Below, piece after piece: positions 39,919 to 48,099 of a DNA stretch of 64,000 nt (its first letter is position 1; every line of letters starts with the position of its first letter). Source of the stretch: Actinoplanes sp. KI2. Its GTDB lineage: Bacteria > Actinomycetota > Actinomycetes > Mycobacteriales > Micromonosporaceae. A program made the position numbers and the translations under genes. The DNA lies in NCBI RefSeq assembly GCF_025630775.1, contig NZ_JAOSZE010000043.1, positions 27,877 through 91,876 of the forward strand, given 5' to 3'. A model generated the notes under the pieces. It saw only the letters and a program-made list of their open reading frames with translations, had not been told where the DNA came from and did not search any database.

Positions 39919-40308
39919 ATGACCAGCGAGACGCCCGCCGCCGCCACGGCCAGCCCGTTGTGCTGCTCCTTTTGCGCCAAGCCGAGCTCGGCCGTCGAGA
40001 AGGTGATCGCCGGCCCCGGCGTGTACATCTGCAACGAATGTGTCGAGCTGTGCAACGACGTCCTCCGGTCCGAGGGGCAGGACCCCATCGATTCGGCGGC
40101 CCGGCTGTCCGCCTGGGAGGACGAGATGACCGACGAGCAGATCCTCGATCAGCTTCCGCGCGTCGCGGCGGCCGGGGCGCAGACCGAGGCCAGCCTCCAG
40201 CGACTGGTCACCATCCTGCGGGAACGGAGAGTGACCTGGGCGCGCATCGGCGCGGCCCTGCGGATCACCCGGCAATCCGCGTGGGAGCGGTTCTCCGGCG
40301 AGGAATAG
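39919..40308 (+). CDS. ClpX-type zinc-finger protein with C-terminal helix-turn-helix
   Basis: 129 residues with a GGAGGGA ribosome site. The N terminus carries the four cysteines of the ClpX zinc-binding domain ('CSFCAKPSSAVEKVIAGPG', 'YICNECVELCND'). There is no AAA+ ATPase. The C-terminal ~60 residues ('LQRLVTILRERRVTWARIGAALRITRQSAWERF', split) look like a helix-turn-helix. It may be a stand-alone regulator or adaptor. The tandem operators directly upstream fit autoregulation and control of the divergent toxin operon. Confidence 0.82.
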   Translation: MTSETPAAATASPLCCSFCAKPSSAVEKVIAGPGVYICNECVELCNDVLRSEGQDPIDSAARLSAWEDEMTDEQILDQLPRVAAAGAQTEASLQRLVTILRERRVTWARIGAALRITRQSAWERFSGEE

Positions 40309-40315
40309 CCCGGGC

Positions 40316-41764
40316 TCACGGTGCGGCGTTCAGGAGGTCCACCGCGCTGTGCTGGCAGCCGTGGTTGGTGCCCCGGAACGGGCCCGCCCAGTGCGAGCCG
40401 TAGCTGTCGAGGCTGTCGCGGTCGTTGGCGTACGCGCTGTCGGCGTTGCGCTGAAGATAGGTGTTGTAGGCGCCGCCGGTCGTGGCGTTCAGGACGCCGA
40501 GTCCGCGGATCGCGGCTCCCTTGAACGACACCCCGTCGCCGCTGCAGGCATCCGGCTCGTTGGGCTCCCGGAGGATCCCGCCGGGCGACAGGTAGCCGCT
40601 GGTCGTCAGGGCGTCGCCGATCCGGCGCGCGGTGGCCAGGGCGCCGGCGTCACCGGTCAGGCGATTCAGCTCGACGAGCGCATTGATCAAAACCCCTTGG
40701 TTGTACGTCCAGGTCACGTCGCCGTTGTTTTTGCAGGTGGACAGGTTGACGCCGTCGTTGACCAGGTTGTTGCCGTTGAGCATGCCGGTGCTCTGGAACC
40801 AGGTCCAGCCCGCCTGCGCCCGCTGCCGGTAGGTGGTGTCCCCGGCGATGCGGCGGCTGAGCGCGGCGTCGAGCTGGATGTAGAGGCTGTTCGTGATGGC
40901 GTTCTTGGCGCTGCGGCCGGTGTTCCAGTAGACGCCGCCACCGCAGCGTGAGTCCCAGTAGCCGTACATCCAGTCGGCGTCGGAGCGGGCGGTGTTCAGG
41001 TAGCGGCTGTCGCCGGTCAGGTCGTAGGCGGCCACCCAGGCCAGCCCCCACCAGCCGGTGTCGTCGAGGTACGTGCTGCGGAACTGGCCCGAGGCCGCGT
41101 TGACCTGCTTGTCGTACGTGCTCGCGATCGCGTACCGGTAGCTGTTCATGCCGCTGCGCTGAATGTTGTTGATGATCGCGGTCAGCGCGTTGGCGCCGGT
41201 CCACCAGCCGTTCGTGTCGAACAGGCCGGTGCCGCGGTCGAAGCGCATCATCAGTGCGGTGGCCGCCGCGGTGCGCCGGTCCCAGGCGTTCCACGTGCTG
41301 CGCGCCCATGCGGTGCAGACGATCTCCGGCCGGTCGCCGGCCTTTCCGCAGGCCCGTAGTGCGCCGACGCCGTTGCTGCCCCAGTCGTCGACGTTGAACT
41401 GGCCGGTGCGCCGGGCGGTCGCGCCGGCGGCGATCGTGGCGTCGCCGAGCCTCGAGCCGTCGGGCCACGTACGGCCGCCGTCGAACGACCGGTCCAGCCA
41501 GACCTCGTCGCCCGGCGAGCCGTTCTCGACCGAGCCGGAGGCCATCGCGTCGGTGTCGTTGACGTGCAGCTTGACGACGCGGCCGTACAGGCCGGCGGTC
41601 ACCGGGACGCGGTCGACGGGCGCGAGCGCCGGGTCGCGGCCGTCGCAGTAACGGTTGCAGATGGCGGCCGCCCGCGCTGCCGAGACGGTCCCGGCCTGCA
41701 GAAGAACGGTCGCCGCCACCGCCAGGACAGCCCCGGCGGCCGGGAGCGAACGCCACGTTGTCAT
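40316..41764 (-). CDS. Secreted glycoside hydrolase family 76 (alpha-1,6-mannanase-like)
   Basis: 482 residues from the ATG at 41764, which gives a clean signal peptide (SLPAAGAVLAVAATVLL, cleavage near VSAARA). A short beta-rich N-terminal segment precedes the helical GH76 barrel: 'TYLDDTGWWGLAWVAAYDLTGD' (split) carries the catalytic Asp pair, followed by 'GGGVYWNTGRSAKNAITNSL' and 'TWTYNQGVLINALVELNRLTGD' (split). GH76 enzymes cleave alpha-1,6-mannans of fungal or mycobacterial cell walls. It is convergent with the zinc-finger gene, 7 bp apart. Confidence 0.9.
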   Translation of the reverse strand: MTTWRSLPAAGAVLAVAATVLLQAGTVSAARAAAICNRYCDGRDPALAPVDRVPVTAGLYGRVVKLHVNDTDAMASGSVENGSPGDEVWLDRSFDGGRTWPDGSRLGDATIAAGATARRTGQFNVDDWGSNGVGALRACGKAGDRPEIVCTAWARSTWNAWDRRTAAATALMMRFDRGTGLFDTNGWWTGANALTAIINNIQRSGMNSYRYAIASTYDKQVNAASGQFRSTYLDDTGWWGLAWVAAYDLTGDSRYLNTARSDADWMYGYWDSRCGGGVYWNTGRSAKNAITNSLYIQLDAALSRRIAGDTTYRQRAQAGWTWFQSTGMLNGNNLVNDGVNLSTCKNNGDVTWTYNQGVLINALVELNRLTGDAGALATARRIGDALTTSGYLSPGGILREPNEPDACSGDGVSFKGAAIRGLGVLNATTGGAYNTYLQRNADSAYANDRDSLDSYGSHWAGPFRGTNHGCQHSAVDLLNAAP

Positions 41765-41767
41765 ATA

Positions 41768-41804
41768 GTTAACAAAGCTGTGACATCGGCAGTTGTCAAT
41801 TAAC
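41768..41804. promoter_or_regulatory. AT-rich dyad upstream of the GH76 gene
   Basis: GTTAAC (41768-41773), TGACA/TGTCA inverted (41781-41785, 41794-41798) and TTAAC (41800-41804) make a nested dyad covering the promoter region just before the ATG. This suggests substrate-controlled expression. The regulator is unknown. Confidence 0.35.
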
Positions 41805-41833
41805 ACTGCCCGGACGGGCAACCGAGACCGCGG

Positions 41834-43369
41834 TCAGCGCGGCAGGTCGCGCTTGACCACCTTGCCGGTGGCGTTGCGGGGGAGGGCGTCGAGGAACACG
41901 ATGTCGCGCGGCACGCAGAAGCGGGCCCGATGGGCGCGCACGTAGGAGCGGATCGCGTCCGCCTCCAGGGTGGCGGGGGAGCGGAGGACCACGTACGCGG
42001 CGAGCCGTTGGCCGTACTCCTGGTCGGGGACGCCGACCACGGCGCACTCCAGCACCTCGGGCAGGTCGGCGAGCAGGCCCTCGACCTCGGAGGGGAAGAC
42101 GTTCTCGCCGCCGGAGACGATCATGTCGTCCTCGCGGCCGTCGACGAAGATGCGGCCGTCGGCGTCCACGTGGCCCAGGTCGCCGGTGGCGAGCAGGCCG
42201 TCGCGCAGCTCCCGGGAGCTGCCGTTGGTGTAGCCCTCGAAGAGCATCTCGTTGCCGACGAACAGCCGGCCGGTCGTGCCCTGCGGAACCGGCTCGCCGG
42301 ACGGGGAGAGCACCGCCACCGCCGTCCCGTGCGGCGGCCGCCCGGCGGTGTCCGGCGCGGCCCGCAGGTCGGCCGGGGTGGCGATCGACGCCCACGACGC
42401 CTCGGTCGAGCCGTACAGGTTGTACAGGATGTCGCCGTACCGGTCCATGAACCGGGTCGCCAGCCCGCCCGGCAGCGCCGACCCGCTGACCGCGGCGATC
42501 TCCAGCGGCGGCAGCGGCAGGTCCGGCGCCAGCTCCATCAGGCTCTGCAGCATGACCGGTACGGCGATCAGGGCCGTGCACTGCTGCGCCCGCATCAGCT
42601 CCACGACCGGCGCCGGCTCGAACCGCCGGCGCAGCACGACCGTGGCGCGCAGCGCGAGCGCGATCTGCAGGCCGGCGAAGCCCCAGGTGTGGAAGAGCGG
42701 AGCCGCGATCATCATCCGCACCCCGGCCCGCAGCGGGATCCGGTCGATGATCGAGCACAGTGGGCGGAACCCGCCGGGGGTGGGCCGCTGCGCCCCCTTC
42801 GGCATGCCGGTGGTCCCCGAGGTCAGCACGATGGTGCGCCCGGGCCGGGCCGGCGGCGACAGGACGGTCGCGTGCGTGGCGGAGATGAGCTCGGCGGTCC
42901 GGCCGACGTCCAAGGCCCCGGAGAACCCGGGCAGGAGCCCGGCGAAATCCGCGTCGTGCACGACGGACGTGAGCTCCTGCGCGGAGATCACCGCGGCGAG
43001 CTGCGACGACGACAACCCGGTATTGATCAGGACCGGGTCGGCGCCGACCGAGGCCACCGCGATCAGCACTACGATCATGTCGGCCGAGTTGCGGCACAGC
43101 ACGCCGACCCGATCGCCGGCCGAAATGGGCAACGCCGCACCGAGCCGGCCAGATCGATCAAGCATTTCCGCGTACGTCCAGGAAGCGCCCGAGGCGTCCA
43201 CCACGGCCACCCGGGAAGGGGACCGGGCGGCGGCCTGCCGCAGTTCCCCGGCGAGCCCGTAGCCCCATTTTCCGAGTTCCCGGAATTGTTGCAGGACCCG
43301 ATGCGGCGGCCCGGGCCGCAACAGCCCGCGGCGCGCCATCGTGGCAACCACGAAGGGCGCGTCCATCAC
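41834..43369 (-). CDS. AMP-dependent acyl-CoA synthetase/ligase (FadD-like)
   Basis: 511 residues. The GTG at 43369 overlaps the stop of the acyl-CoA dehydrogenase gene (GTGA); an ATG follows directly at 43366. ANL-family motifs: 'TIVLTSGTTGMPKGAQRP' (P-loop), 'LYNLYGSTEAS' (A4/A5), 'LLATGDLGHVDADGRIFVDGREDDMI' (split) and 'NATGKVVKRDL' with the catalytic Lys. It activates a carboxylic acid to its CoA ester, probably a fatty or aromatic acid, and feeds the beta-oxidation genes next to it. Confidence 0.92.
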   Translation of the reverse strand: MMDAPFVVATMARRGLLRPGPPHRVLQQFRELGKWGYGLAGELRQAAARSPSRVAVVDASGASWTYAEMLDRSGRLGAALPISAGDRVGVLCRNSADMIVVLIAVASVGADPVLINTGLSSSQLAAVISAQELTSVVHDADFAGLLPGFSGALDVGRTAELISATHATVLSPPARPGRTIVLTSGTTGMPKGAQRPTPGGFRPLCSIIDRIPLRAGVRMMIAAPLFHTWGFAGLQIALALRATVVLRRRFEPAPVVELMRAQQCTALIAVPVMLQSLMELAPDLPLPPLEIAAVSGSALPGGLATRFMDRYGDILYNLYGSTEASWASIATPADLRAAPDTAGRPPHGTAVAVLSPSGEPVPQGTTGRLFVGNEMLFEGYTNGSSRELRDGLLATGDLGHVDADGRIFVDGREDDMIVSGGENVFPSEVEGLLADLPEVLECAVVGVPDQEYGQRLAAYVVLRSPATLEADAIRSYVRAHRARFCVPRDIVFLDALPRNATGKVVKRDLPR

Positions 43370-44577
43370 CGGATGGGCATTCCGGAGATGGCCCGGGAGA
43401 TCACCAGCCGCTGGATCTCGCTGGTTCCCTCGAAAATGGTATAGATCTTGGCGTCCCGGAACATCCGCTCGACCGGATGTTCGCGCAGATACCCGGCCCC
43501 GCCGAGAATTTGCACCGCCTTCTCGGTGACCGCGACCGCGACCTCGCCGGCCTTCAGCTTGGACATCGACCCTTCACCGGCCTCGAACGGCCGGTCGTTG
43601 CGGCCCATCCACGCCGCCCGCCACACCAGCAGCCGGGCCGCGTCGATCTCCGTTCGCATGTCGGCGAGGGCGAAGGCGATCGCCTGGTTCTCGATGATCG
43701 GCCGCCCGAACTGCACCCGGCTCTTCGCGTACCCCAGCGCGTACTCGTAGGCCGCCCGGGCGATGCCGATGGCCTGCGCGCCGACGGCCGGCCGGGACAG
43801 CTCGAACGTCCGCATCGCCGCCTGCCGCGAGGCCCGCTGCCCCGAGCGCGCCCGGGCCAGCCGCTCGTCGAGCGCCTCCTTGCCGCCGAGCAGGCAACTT
43901 CCGGGCACGCGTACGTCGTCGAGAAAGACGTCCGCGGTGTGCGAGGCCCGCAGCCCCAGCTTCTTCAGCTTCCTCGTGCCGACCAGCCCCGGCGTGCCCG
44001 GCGGCACGATGAACGCCGCCTGCCCGCGGGACCCCAGCGACGGGTCCACCGACGCGGTGACGACGTGCACCTTCGCGATCCCGCCGTTGGTCGCGTACGC
44101 CTTCTGCCCGTTGAGCACCCACTCGTCCTTGGCGGCGTCGTACACCGCCCGGGATCTCATCGACCCGACGTCCGATCCCGCCTCCGGCTCGGTAGAGCAG
44201 AACGCGCCCACGGCCGGCTCCGCGGCGTCGCCGAAGCATTGCGGCACCCATTCCACCAATTGGTCCGGGGTGCCCGAGCCATAGATCGCCGCCACTGCCA
44301 GCGACGTACCGGAAATCGCCATCGCGATCCCGCCGTCGCCCCAGAACAGCTCCTCGTTCACCAGGGGGAGGCTCAGGCCGGACATGTCCGACCAGGTGTT
44401 CACGAGAAACTCGAAACCATAGAGGCCGATCTTTGCGGCTTCCTGCAGGATCGGCCAGGGCGTCTCCTCGCGCTCGTCCCATTCGGCAGCGGCCGGCCGG
44501 ATCACGCCCTCGGCGAATCCGTGCACCCAATCGCGCAGGTCCGTTTGCTCCTCATTGAGATCGAGCCAGAATTCCAT
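43366..44577 (-). CDS. Acyl-CoA dehydrogenase
   Basis: 403 residues from the ATG at 44577 (GGAGAGG about 11 nt upstream; a GTG at 44589 is less likely). Family motifs: 'AVGAFCSTEPEAGSDVGSM' (flavin site), 'DEWVLNGQKAYATNGG', 'QAIAFALADMRTEIDAARLLVWRAAW' (split) and the C-terminal 'ILGGAGYLREHPVERMFRDAKIYTIFEGTSEIQRLVI' (split) with the catalytic Glu in 'FEGTSEIQ'. It introduces the alpha-beta double bond of an acyl-CoA. It is coupled to the downstream ligase. Confidence 0.93.
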   Translation of the reverse strand: MEFWLDLNEEQTDLRDWVHGFAEGVIRPAAAEWDEREETPWPILQEAAKIGLYGFEFLVNTWSDMSGLSLPLVNEELFWGDGGIAMAISGTSLAVAAIYGSGTPDQLVEWVPQCFGDAAEPAVGAFCSTEPEAGSDVGSMRSRAVYDAAKDEWVLNGQKAYATNGGIAKVHVVTASVDPSLGSRGQAAFIVPPGTPGLVGTRKLKKLGLRASHTADVFLDDVRVPGSCLLGGKEALDERLARARSGQRASRQAAMRTFELSRPAVGAQAIGIARAAYEYALGYAKSRVQFGRPIIENQAIAFALADMRTEIDAARLLVWRAAWMGRNDRPFEAGEGSMSKLKAGEVAVAVTEKAVQILGGAGYLREHPVERMFRDAKIYTIFEGTSEIQRLVISRAISGMPIR

Positions 44578-44624
44578 GCGCGCGGACACCTCTCCGGGCC
44601 GAGACGATCGTACTCGTCGGTAAC

Positions 44625-44640
44625 GTTACGGTGGCGTAAC
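44625..44640. promoter_or_regulatory. Operator candidate upstream of the acyl-CoA dehydrogenase operon
   Basis: GTTACG-gtgg-CGTAAC has perfect 6-bp arms, and a second overlapping palindrome GTAACGTTAC lies beside it. The site is about 50 bp upstream of the dehydrogenase ATG and overlaps the 3' end of the MaoC gene. It suits a TetR-type fatty acid regulator. Confidence 0.45.
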
Positions 44641-45459
44641 CTGGCCCGCAAGATGCGGACGCTTTCCGTCCACCCGGAAATCCCATCCGTCCGCGCGTTC
44701 GACCGCGGTGAATCCGACCGTCGACGGCAGCGTGATCGGCTGCTTGAACGCCACGTCCACGGTGTACGCCGCGGGCAGCCGTCCCTCGAGGGCCGCGACC
44801 GCCCGCGCCTTGGTCCACATGCCGTGCGCGATCGGCCGGGCGAACCCGAACAGCCTCGCCCCGATCCGCGACGTATGGATCGGATTGTGATCGCCGGAGA
44901 CGGCGGCATAGTCGCGCCCGACCCGGCCCGGCACGCCCCAGATCGCTGTCGGCGCGGGCGCCGGCGGGTAGTCGCGCTTCCCGCGCCCCGCGCTCTTCCC
45001 CGCGTTCTTCGAGAGGTACGTCGAGACGCCGGTCCACACCGTCTCGCCGTCGACGGCCGCGGTCGCCACCATGTCGAACACCCGTCCCCGGTCGTGGGAG
45101 CGCAGGTTCTCCGCATGGACGAGCAGATCGAGCCGCTCCGCGGTGGCCACCGGCCGGTGCACCGTGATCCGGTTGGCGACGTGCACGATCCCGACCGCGG
45201 GGAACGGAAAGTCCGACGCCGTCATGAGCGCCATCGCCAGCGGGAACGCGAGCACGTGCGGATACGTGGCGGGCAGCGGGTTGCCGAGCCGGAACCCGCA
45301 GACGCGGTTGTAGCGGGCGAGCCGGGCGAGGTCGACCGCGACCGCCCGCCGCACGATCTCCCGGGCCGGGAGGGACGAGCCGCGCCGGGTGGGCAGCAGC
45401 CCGAGCGCCGCCTTCAGATAGATGCCGGCCGGATCCGCGGAGAGCTCGACGACGTCCAT
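44626..45459 (-). CDS. htdX: MaoC-like (R)-specific enoyl-CoA hydratase / hydroxyacyl dehydratase
   Basis: 277 residues. Hot-dog double-domain protein: the hydratase motif 'YAAVSGDHNPIHTSRIGARLFGFARPIAHGMWTKA' (split) carries the catalytic Asp and His. The N-terminal domain is a degenerate second hot-dog. Rv0241c (htdX) of M. tuberculosis has the same place beside fabG4 and fadA2. The reaction is hydration of trans-2-enoyl-CoA or dehydration of (R)-3-hydroxyacyl thioesters. The gene starts 4 bp after fabG4. Confidence 0.85.
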   Translation of the reverse strand: MDVVELSADPAGIYLKAALGLLPTRRGSSLPAREIVRRAVAVDLARLARYNRVCGFRLGNPLPATYPHVLAFPLAMALMTASDFPFPAVGIVHVANRITVHRPVATAERLDLLVHAENLRSHDRGRVFDMVATAAVDGETVWTGVSTYLSKNAGKSAGRGKRDYPPAPAPTAIWGVPGRVGRDYAAVSGDHNPIHTSRIGARLFGFARPIAHGMWTKARAVAALEGRLPAAYTVDVAFKQPITLPSTVGFTAVERADGWDFRVDGKRPHLAGQVTPP

Positions 45460-45463
45460 CGGC

Positions 45464-46774
45464 TCACGCTCCCAGCAGGCTCTGCCCGCAGACCCGCACC
45501 ACGTTCCCGGTGACGGTGGCCGAGCCCGGCGACGCGAACCAGGCGATCGTCTCGGCCACGTCGACCGGCAGGCCGCCCTGGGACATGCTGTTCATCCGCC
45601 GCCCCGCCTCGCGGAGGAAGAGCGGCATCTTCGCGGTCATCGCGGTCTCGATGAACCCGGGTGCCACCGCGTTGATCGTGATGTGCCGCTCGGCCAGCAC
45701 CGGCGCCATCGACTCGACCAGCCCGATCACGCCGGCCTTGCTGGTGGCGTAGTTCGTCTGCCCGCGGTTGCCGGCGATCCCGGCGATCGAGGCCACGCCG
45801 ATGAGCCGGCCGCCCGAGTTGATCAGGTCGCGGGACAGCAGCAGGTCGTTGATCCGCTCCTGGCTGGACAGGTTGACCTCGAGCACCGAGTCCCACCTGC
45901 TCTCGTCCATCCGGGCGATCGTCTTGTCCCGGGTGATGCCCGCGTTGTGCACCAGGATGTCGAGCCCGGTGAGGTGCCCGGCGAGCCGCTCGGCCGCGTC
46001 CGGCGCGGTGAGGTCGAGCTGGACCGCCCGGCCGCGCACGTCGTTGGCGACCCCGGCGAGCGCGTCCCCGGCGGCCGGCACGTCCAGCGCGATCACGTCG
46101 GCGCCGTCCCGGGCGAGCACCCGGGCGATGGCCGCGCCGATGCCCCGGGCGGCGCCGGTGACCAGCGCGGTCTTCCCGGCGAGCGGGTGGTCCCAGTCGG
46201 CCGGGGCCGGCGCGCTGCCGGCGCCGACGTGGATGACCTGGCCCGACACGTACGCGGATCGGCCGCTGAGCAGGAAGCGCACCGTGGATTCGATCGCGGG
46301 TTCGCCGCCGGGCGAAACGTAGACGAGCTGGGCGGTGATGCCCCGCCCGAACTCCTTGCCGATGCTGCGGGTCAGCCCCTCCAGGGCGCGCTGCGCGGTC
46401 GCCTCCCGCGGGGTGGCCGCCGACGAGGGCGGGGTGCCCAGCACGATGACCCGCCCCGACCCGCGCAGCGAGCGCGCGGCCGGATGGAAGTAGTCGTACA
46501 GCGCGCGCAGCCCGGTCGAGTCGGTGATCCCGGTGGCGTCGAAGACGAGAGCGCCGTACCTGGTCTGCTCATCGAAGGCCGTGGTGGTGTCGAAGAGCTT
46601 GCCGACGACGTCGGCCAGCCGGCCGCCGGGGGCCGCGCCGAGCAGCACCGGGCCGTTCGTCAGCGGGTCGCCGACCTGGTACCGCCGCAGGCGGGGCGGA
46701 TCGGGCAGCCCGAGCCGCTTGACGACGCCGCGGCCCATGCCAAAGTTCGCGAAGTTCGCGTACCTGTCTCCCAT
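45464..46774 (-). CDS. fabG4: High-molecular-weight 3-oxoacyl-ACP/CoA reductase (FabG4-like)
   Basis: 436 residues, larger than ordinary FabG (~250) because of an extra N-terminal flavodoxin-like/Rossmann domain (~1-205). The C-terminal SDR domain has 'ALVTGAARGIGAAIARVLA', 'LVHNAGITRDKTIARM' and the catalytic 'YATSKAGVIGLVESMAPVLA' (Tyr-x-x-x-Lys). It reduces 3-ketoacyl thioesters with NADH in characterised mycobacterial HMwFabG. Divergent from fadA2 with a palindrome between them, as in the mycobacterial cluster. Confidence 0.9.
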   Translation of the reverse strand: MGDRYANFANFGMGRGVVKRLGLPDPPRLRRYQVGDPLTNGPVLLGAAPGGRLADVVGKLFDTTTAFDEQTRYGALVFDATGITDSTGLRALYDYFHPAARSLRGSGRVIVLGTPPSSAATPREATAQRALEGLTRSIGKEFGRGITAQLVYVSPGGEPAIESTVRFLLSGRSAYVSGQVIHVGAGSAPAPADWDHPLAGKTALVTGAARGIGAAIARVLARDGADVIALDVPAAGDALAGVANDVRGRAVQLDLTAPDAAERLAGHLTGLDILVHNAGITRDKTIARMDESRWDSVLEVNLSSQERINDLLLSRDLINSGGRLIGVASIAGIAGNRGQTNYATSKAGVIGLVESMAPVLAERHITINAVAPGFIETAMTAKMPLFLREAGRRMNSMSQGGLPVDVAETIAWFASPGSATVTGNVVRVCGQSLLGA

Positions 46775-46780
46775 GCGCGT

Positions 46781-46800
46781 AGCCTACTCGTCAGTAGGCT
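46781..46800. promoter_or_regulatory. Palindromic operator in the fabG4/fadA2 divergent promoter
   Basis: AGCCTACT-cgtc-AGTAGGCT has perfect 8-bp arms around 4 bases. It lies in the 47-bp gap between the two start codons and could control both directions. TetR-type fatty acid repressors use sites of this form; the regulator is not next to it. Confidence 0.6.
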
Positions 46801-46821
46801 TTGGAAGTGAAGGAGATTGCC

Positions 46822-48099
46822 GTGCAGAGCGTGCGTCGCGTCGCCGTGCTGGGTGGAAACCGGATCCCGTTCGCCCGCTCGAACAGCAAGTACGCCGAGG
46901 CCTCGAACCAGGACATGCTGACCGCCGCGCTGGACGGCCTGGTCGCCCGGTTCGGCCTGGCCGGTGAGCGGCTCGGCGAGGTGGTGGCCGGCGCCGTGCT
47001 CAAGCACTCCCGCGACTTCAACCTCACCCGCGAGACCGTGCTCGGCTCCCGGCTCGACCCGCGCACCCCGGCGTACGACATCCAGCAGGCCTGCGGGACC
47101 GGCCTGGAGGCGGCCATCCTGGTCGCCAACAAGATCGCGCTGGGCCAGATCGACGCGGGCGTGGCCGGCGGCGTGGACACCACCTCGGACGCGCCGCTGC
47201 AGCTCAACGAGGACATGCGCCGCGCGCTGCTGGCGCTCAACCGGGCGCGGACACTGCCCGACCGGCTGAAGGCGATCGCCCGCCTCCGGCCGCAGCAGGC
47301 GTTCCAGCCGGCGGTGCCGCGCAATGCCGAGCCGCGCACCGGGCTGTCCATGGGGGACCACGCGGCGATCACCGCGCTGAAGTGGGGCGTCACCCGGGAG
47401 GACCAGGACGCGCTCGCACTCGCCTCACACCAGCGCCTGGCCGCGGCGTACGAAAGCGGCTTTTTCGATGATCTTGTGACGCCCTATCTGGGGCTCACCC
47501 GGGATCAGAACCTGCGCGGCGACACGACGATCGAGAAGCTCGCCAAGCTCAAGCCGGTCTTCGGCAAACAGGACGCGACGATGACCGCGGGCAACTCGTC
47601 GCCGCTGACCGACGGCGCCTCGACCGTGCTGCTGGCCGGCGAACAGTGGGCCGAGCAGCACAAACTGCCGGTGCAGGCGTGGTTCGTGGACGCCGAGGAC
47701 GCCGCCGTCGACTTCGTGCACGGCGAGGAGGGGCTGCTGATGGCCCCGGCGTACGCGGTGCCCCGGCTTCTGGCTCGCAACGGGCTCACCCTGCAGGACT
47801 TCGACTTCTACGAGATCCACGAGGCGTTCGCGTCGCAGGTCCTCGCCACCCTCGCGGCCTGGGAGTCGCCGTCGTTCTGCAAGGAGAAGCTGGGCCTGGA
47901 CGCGCCGCTCGGCTCGATCGACCGGGCCAAGCTCAACGTCAACGGCTCCTCGCTGGCCGCCGGCCACCCGTTCGCGGCCACCGGCGGCCGGATCGTCGCG
48001 ACCCTCGCCAAGCTGCTGGCCGAGAAGGGCTCCGGCCGCGGCCTGATCTCGATCTGCGCGGCCGGCGGTCAGGGCGTGGTGGCCATCCTGGAGCGCTGA
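46822..48099 (+). CDS. fadA2: Acetyl-CoA C-acyltransferase (thiolase)
   Basis: 425 residues from the GTG at 46822 with AAGGAG 6-7 nt upstream. Thiolase motifs: the nucleophilic Cys in 'YDIQQACGTGLEAAILVANKIALGQIDAGVAGGVD' (split), the His in 'VNGSSLAAGHPFAATGGR' and the late Cys in 'GLISICAAGGQGVVAILER'. It cleaves 3-ketoacyl-CoA to acetyl-CoA plus a shortened acyl-CoA, or the reverse. Synteny with M. tuberculosis Rv0243 (fadA2) supports the name. Its 3' end overlaps the GGDEF-EAL gene by 31 bp on the other strand. Confidence 0.92.
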   Translation: MQSVRRVAVLGGNRIPFARSNSKYAEASNQDMLTAALDGLVARFGLAGERLGEVVAGAVLKHSRDFNLTRETVLGSRLDPRTPAYDIQQACGTGLEAAILVANKIALGQIDAGVAGGVDTTSDAPLQLNEDMRRALLALNRARTLPDRLKAIARLRPQQAFQPAVPRNAEPRTGLSMGDHAAITALKWGVTREDQDALALASHQRLAAAYESGFFDDLVTPYLGLTRDQNLRGDTTIEKLAKLKPVFGKQDATMTAGNSSPLTDGASTVLLAGEQWAEQHKLPVQAWFVDAEDAAVDFVHGEEGLLMAPAYAVPRLLARNGLTLQDFDFYEIHEAFASQVLATLAAWESPSFCKEKLGLDAPLGSIDRAKLNVNGSSLAAGHPFAATGGRIVATLAKLLAEKGSGRGLISICAAGGQGVVAILER

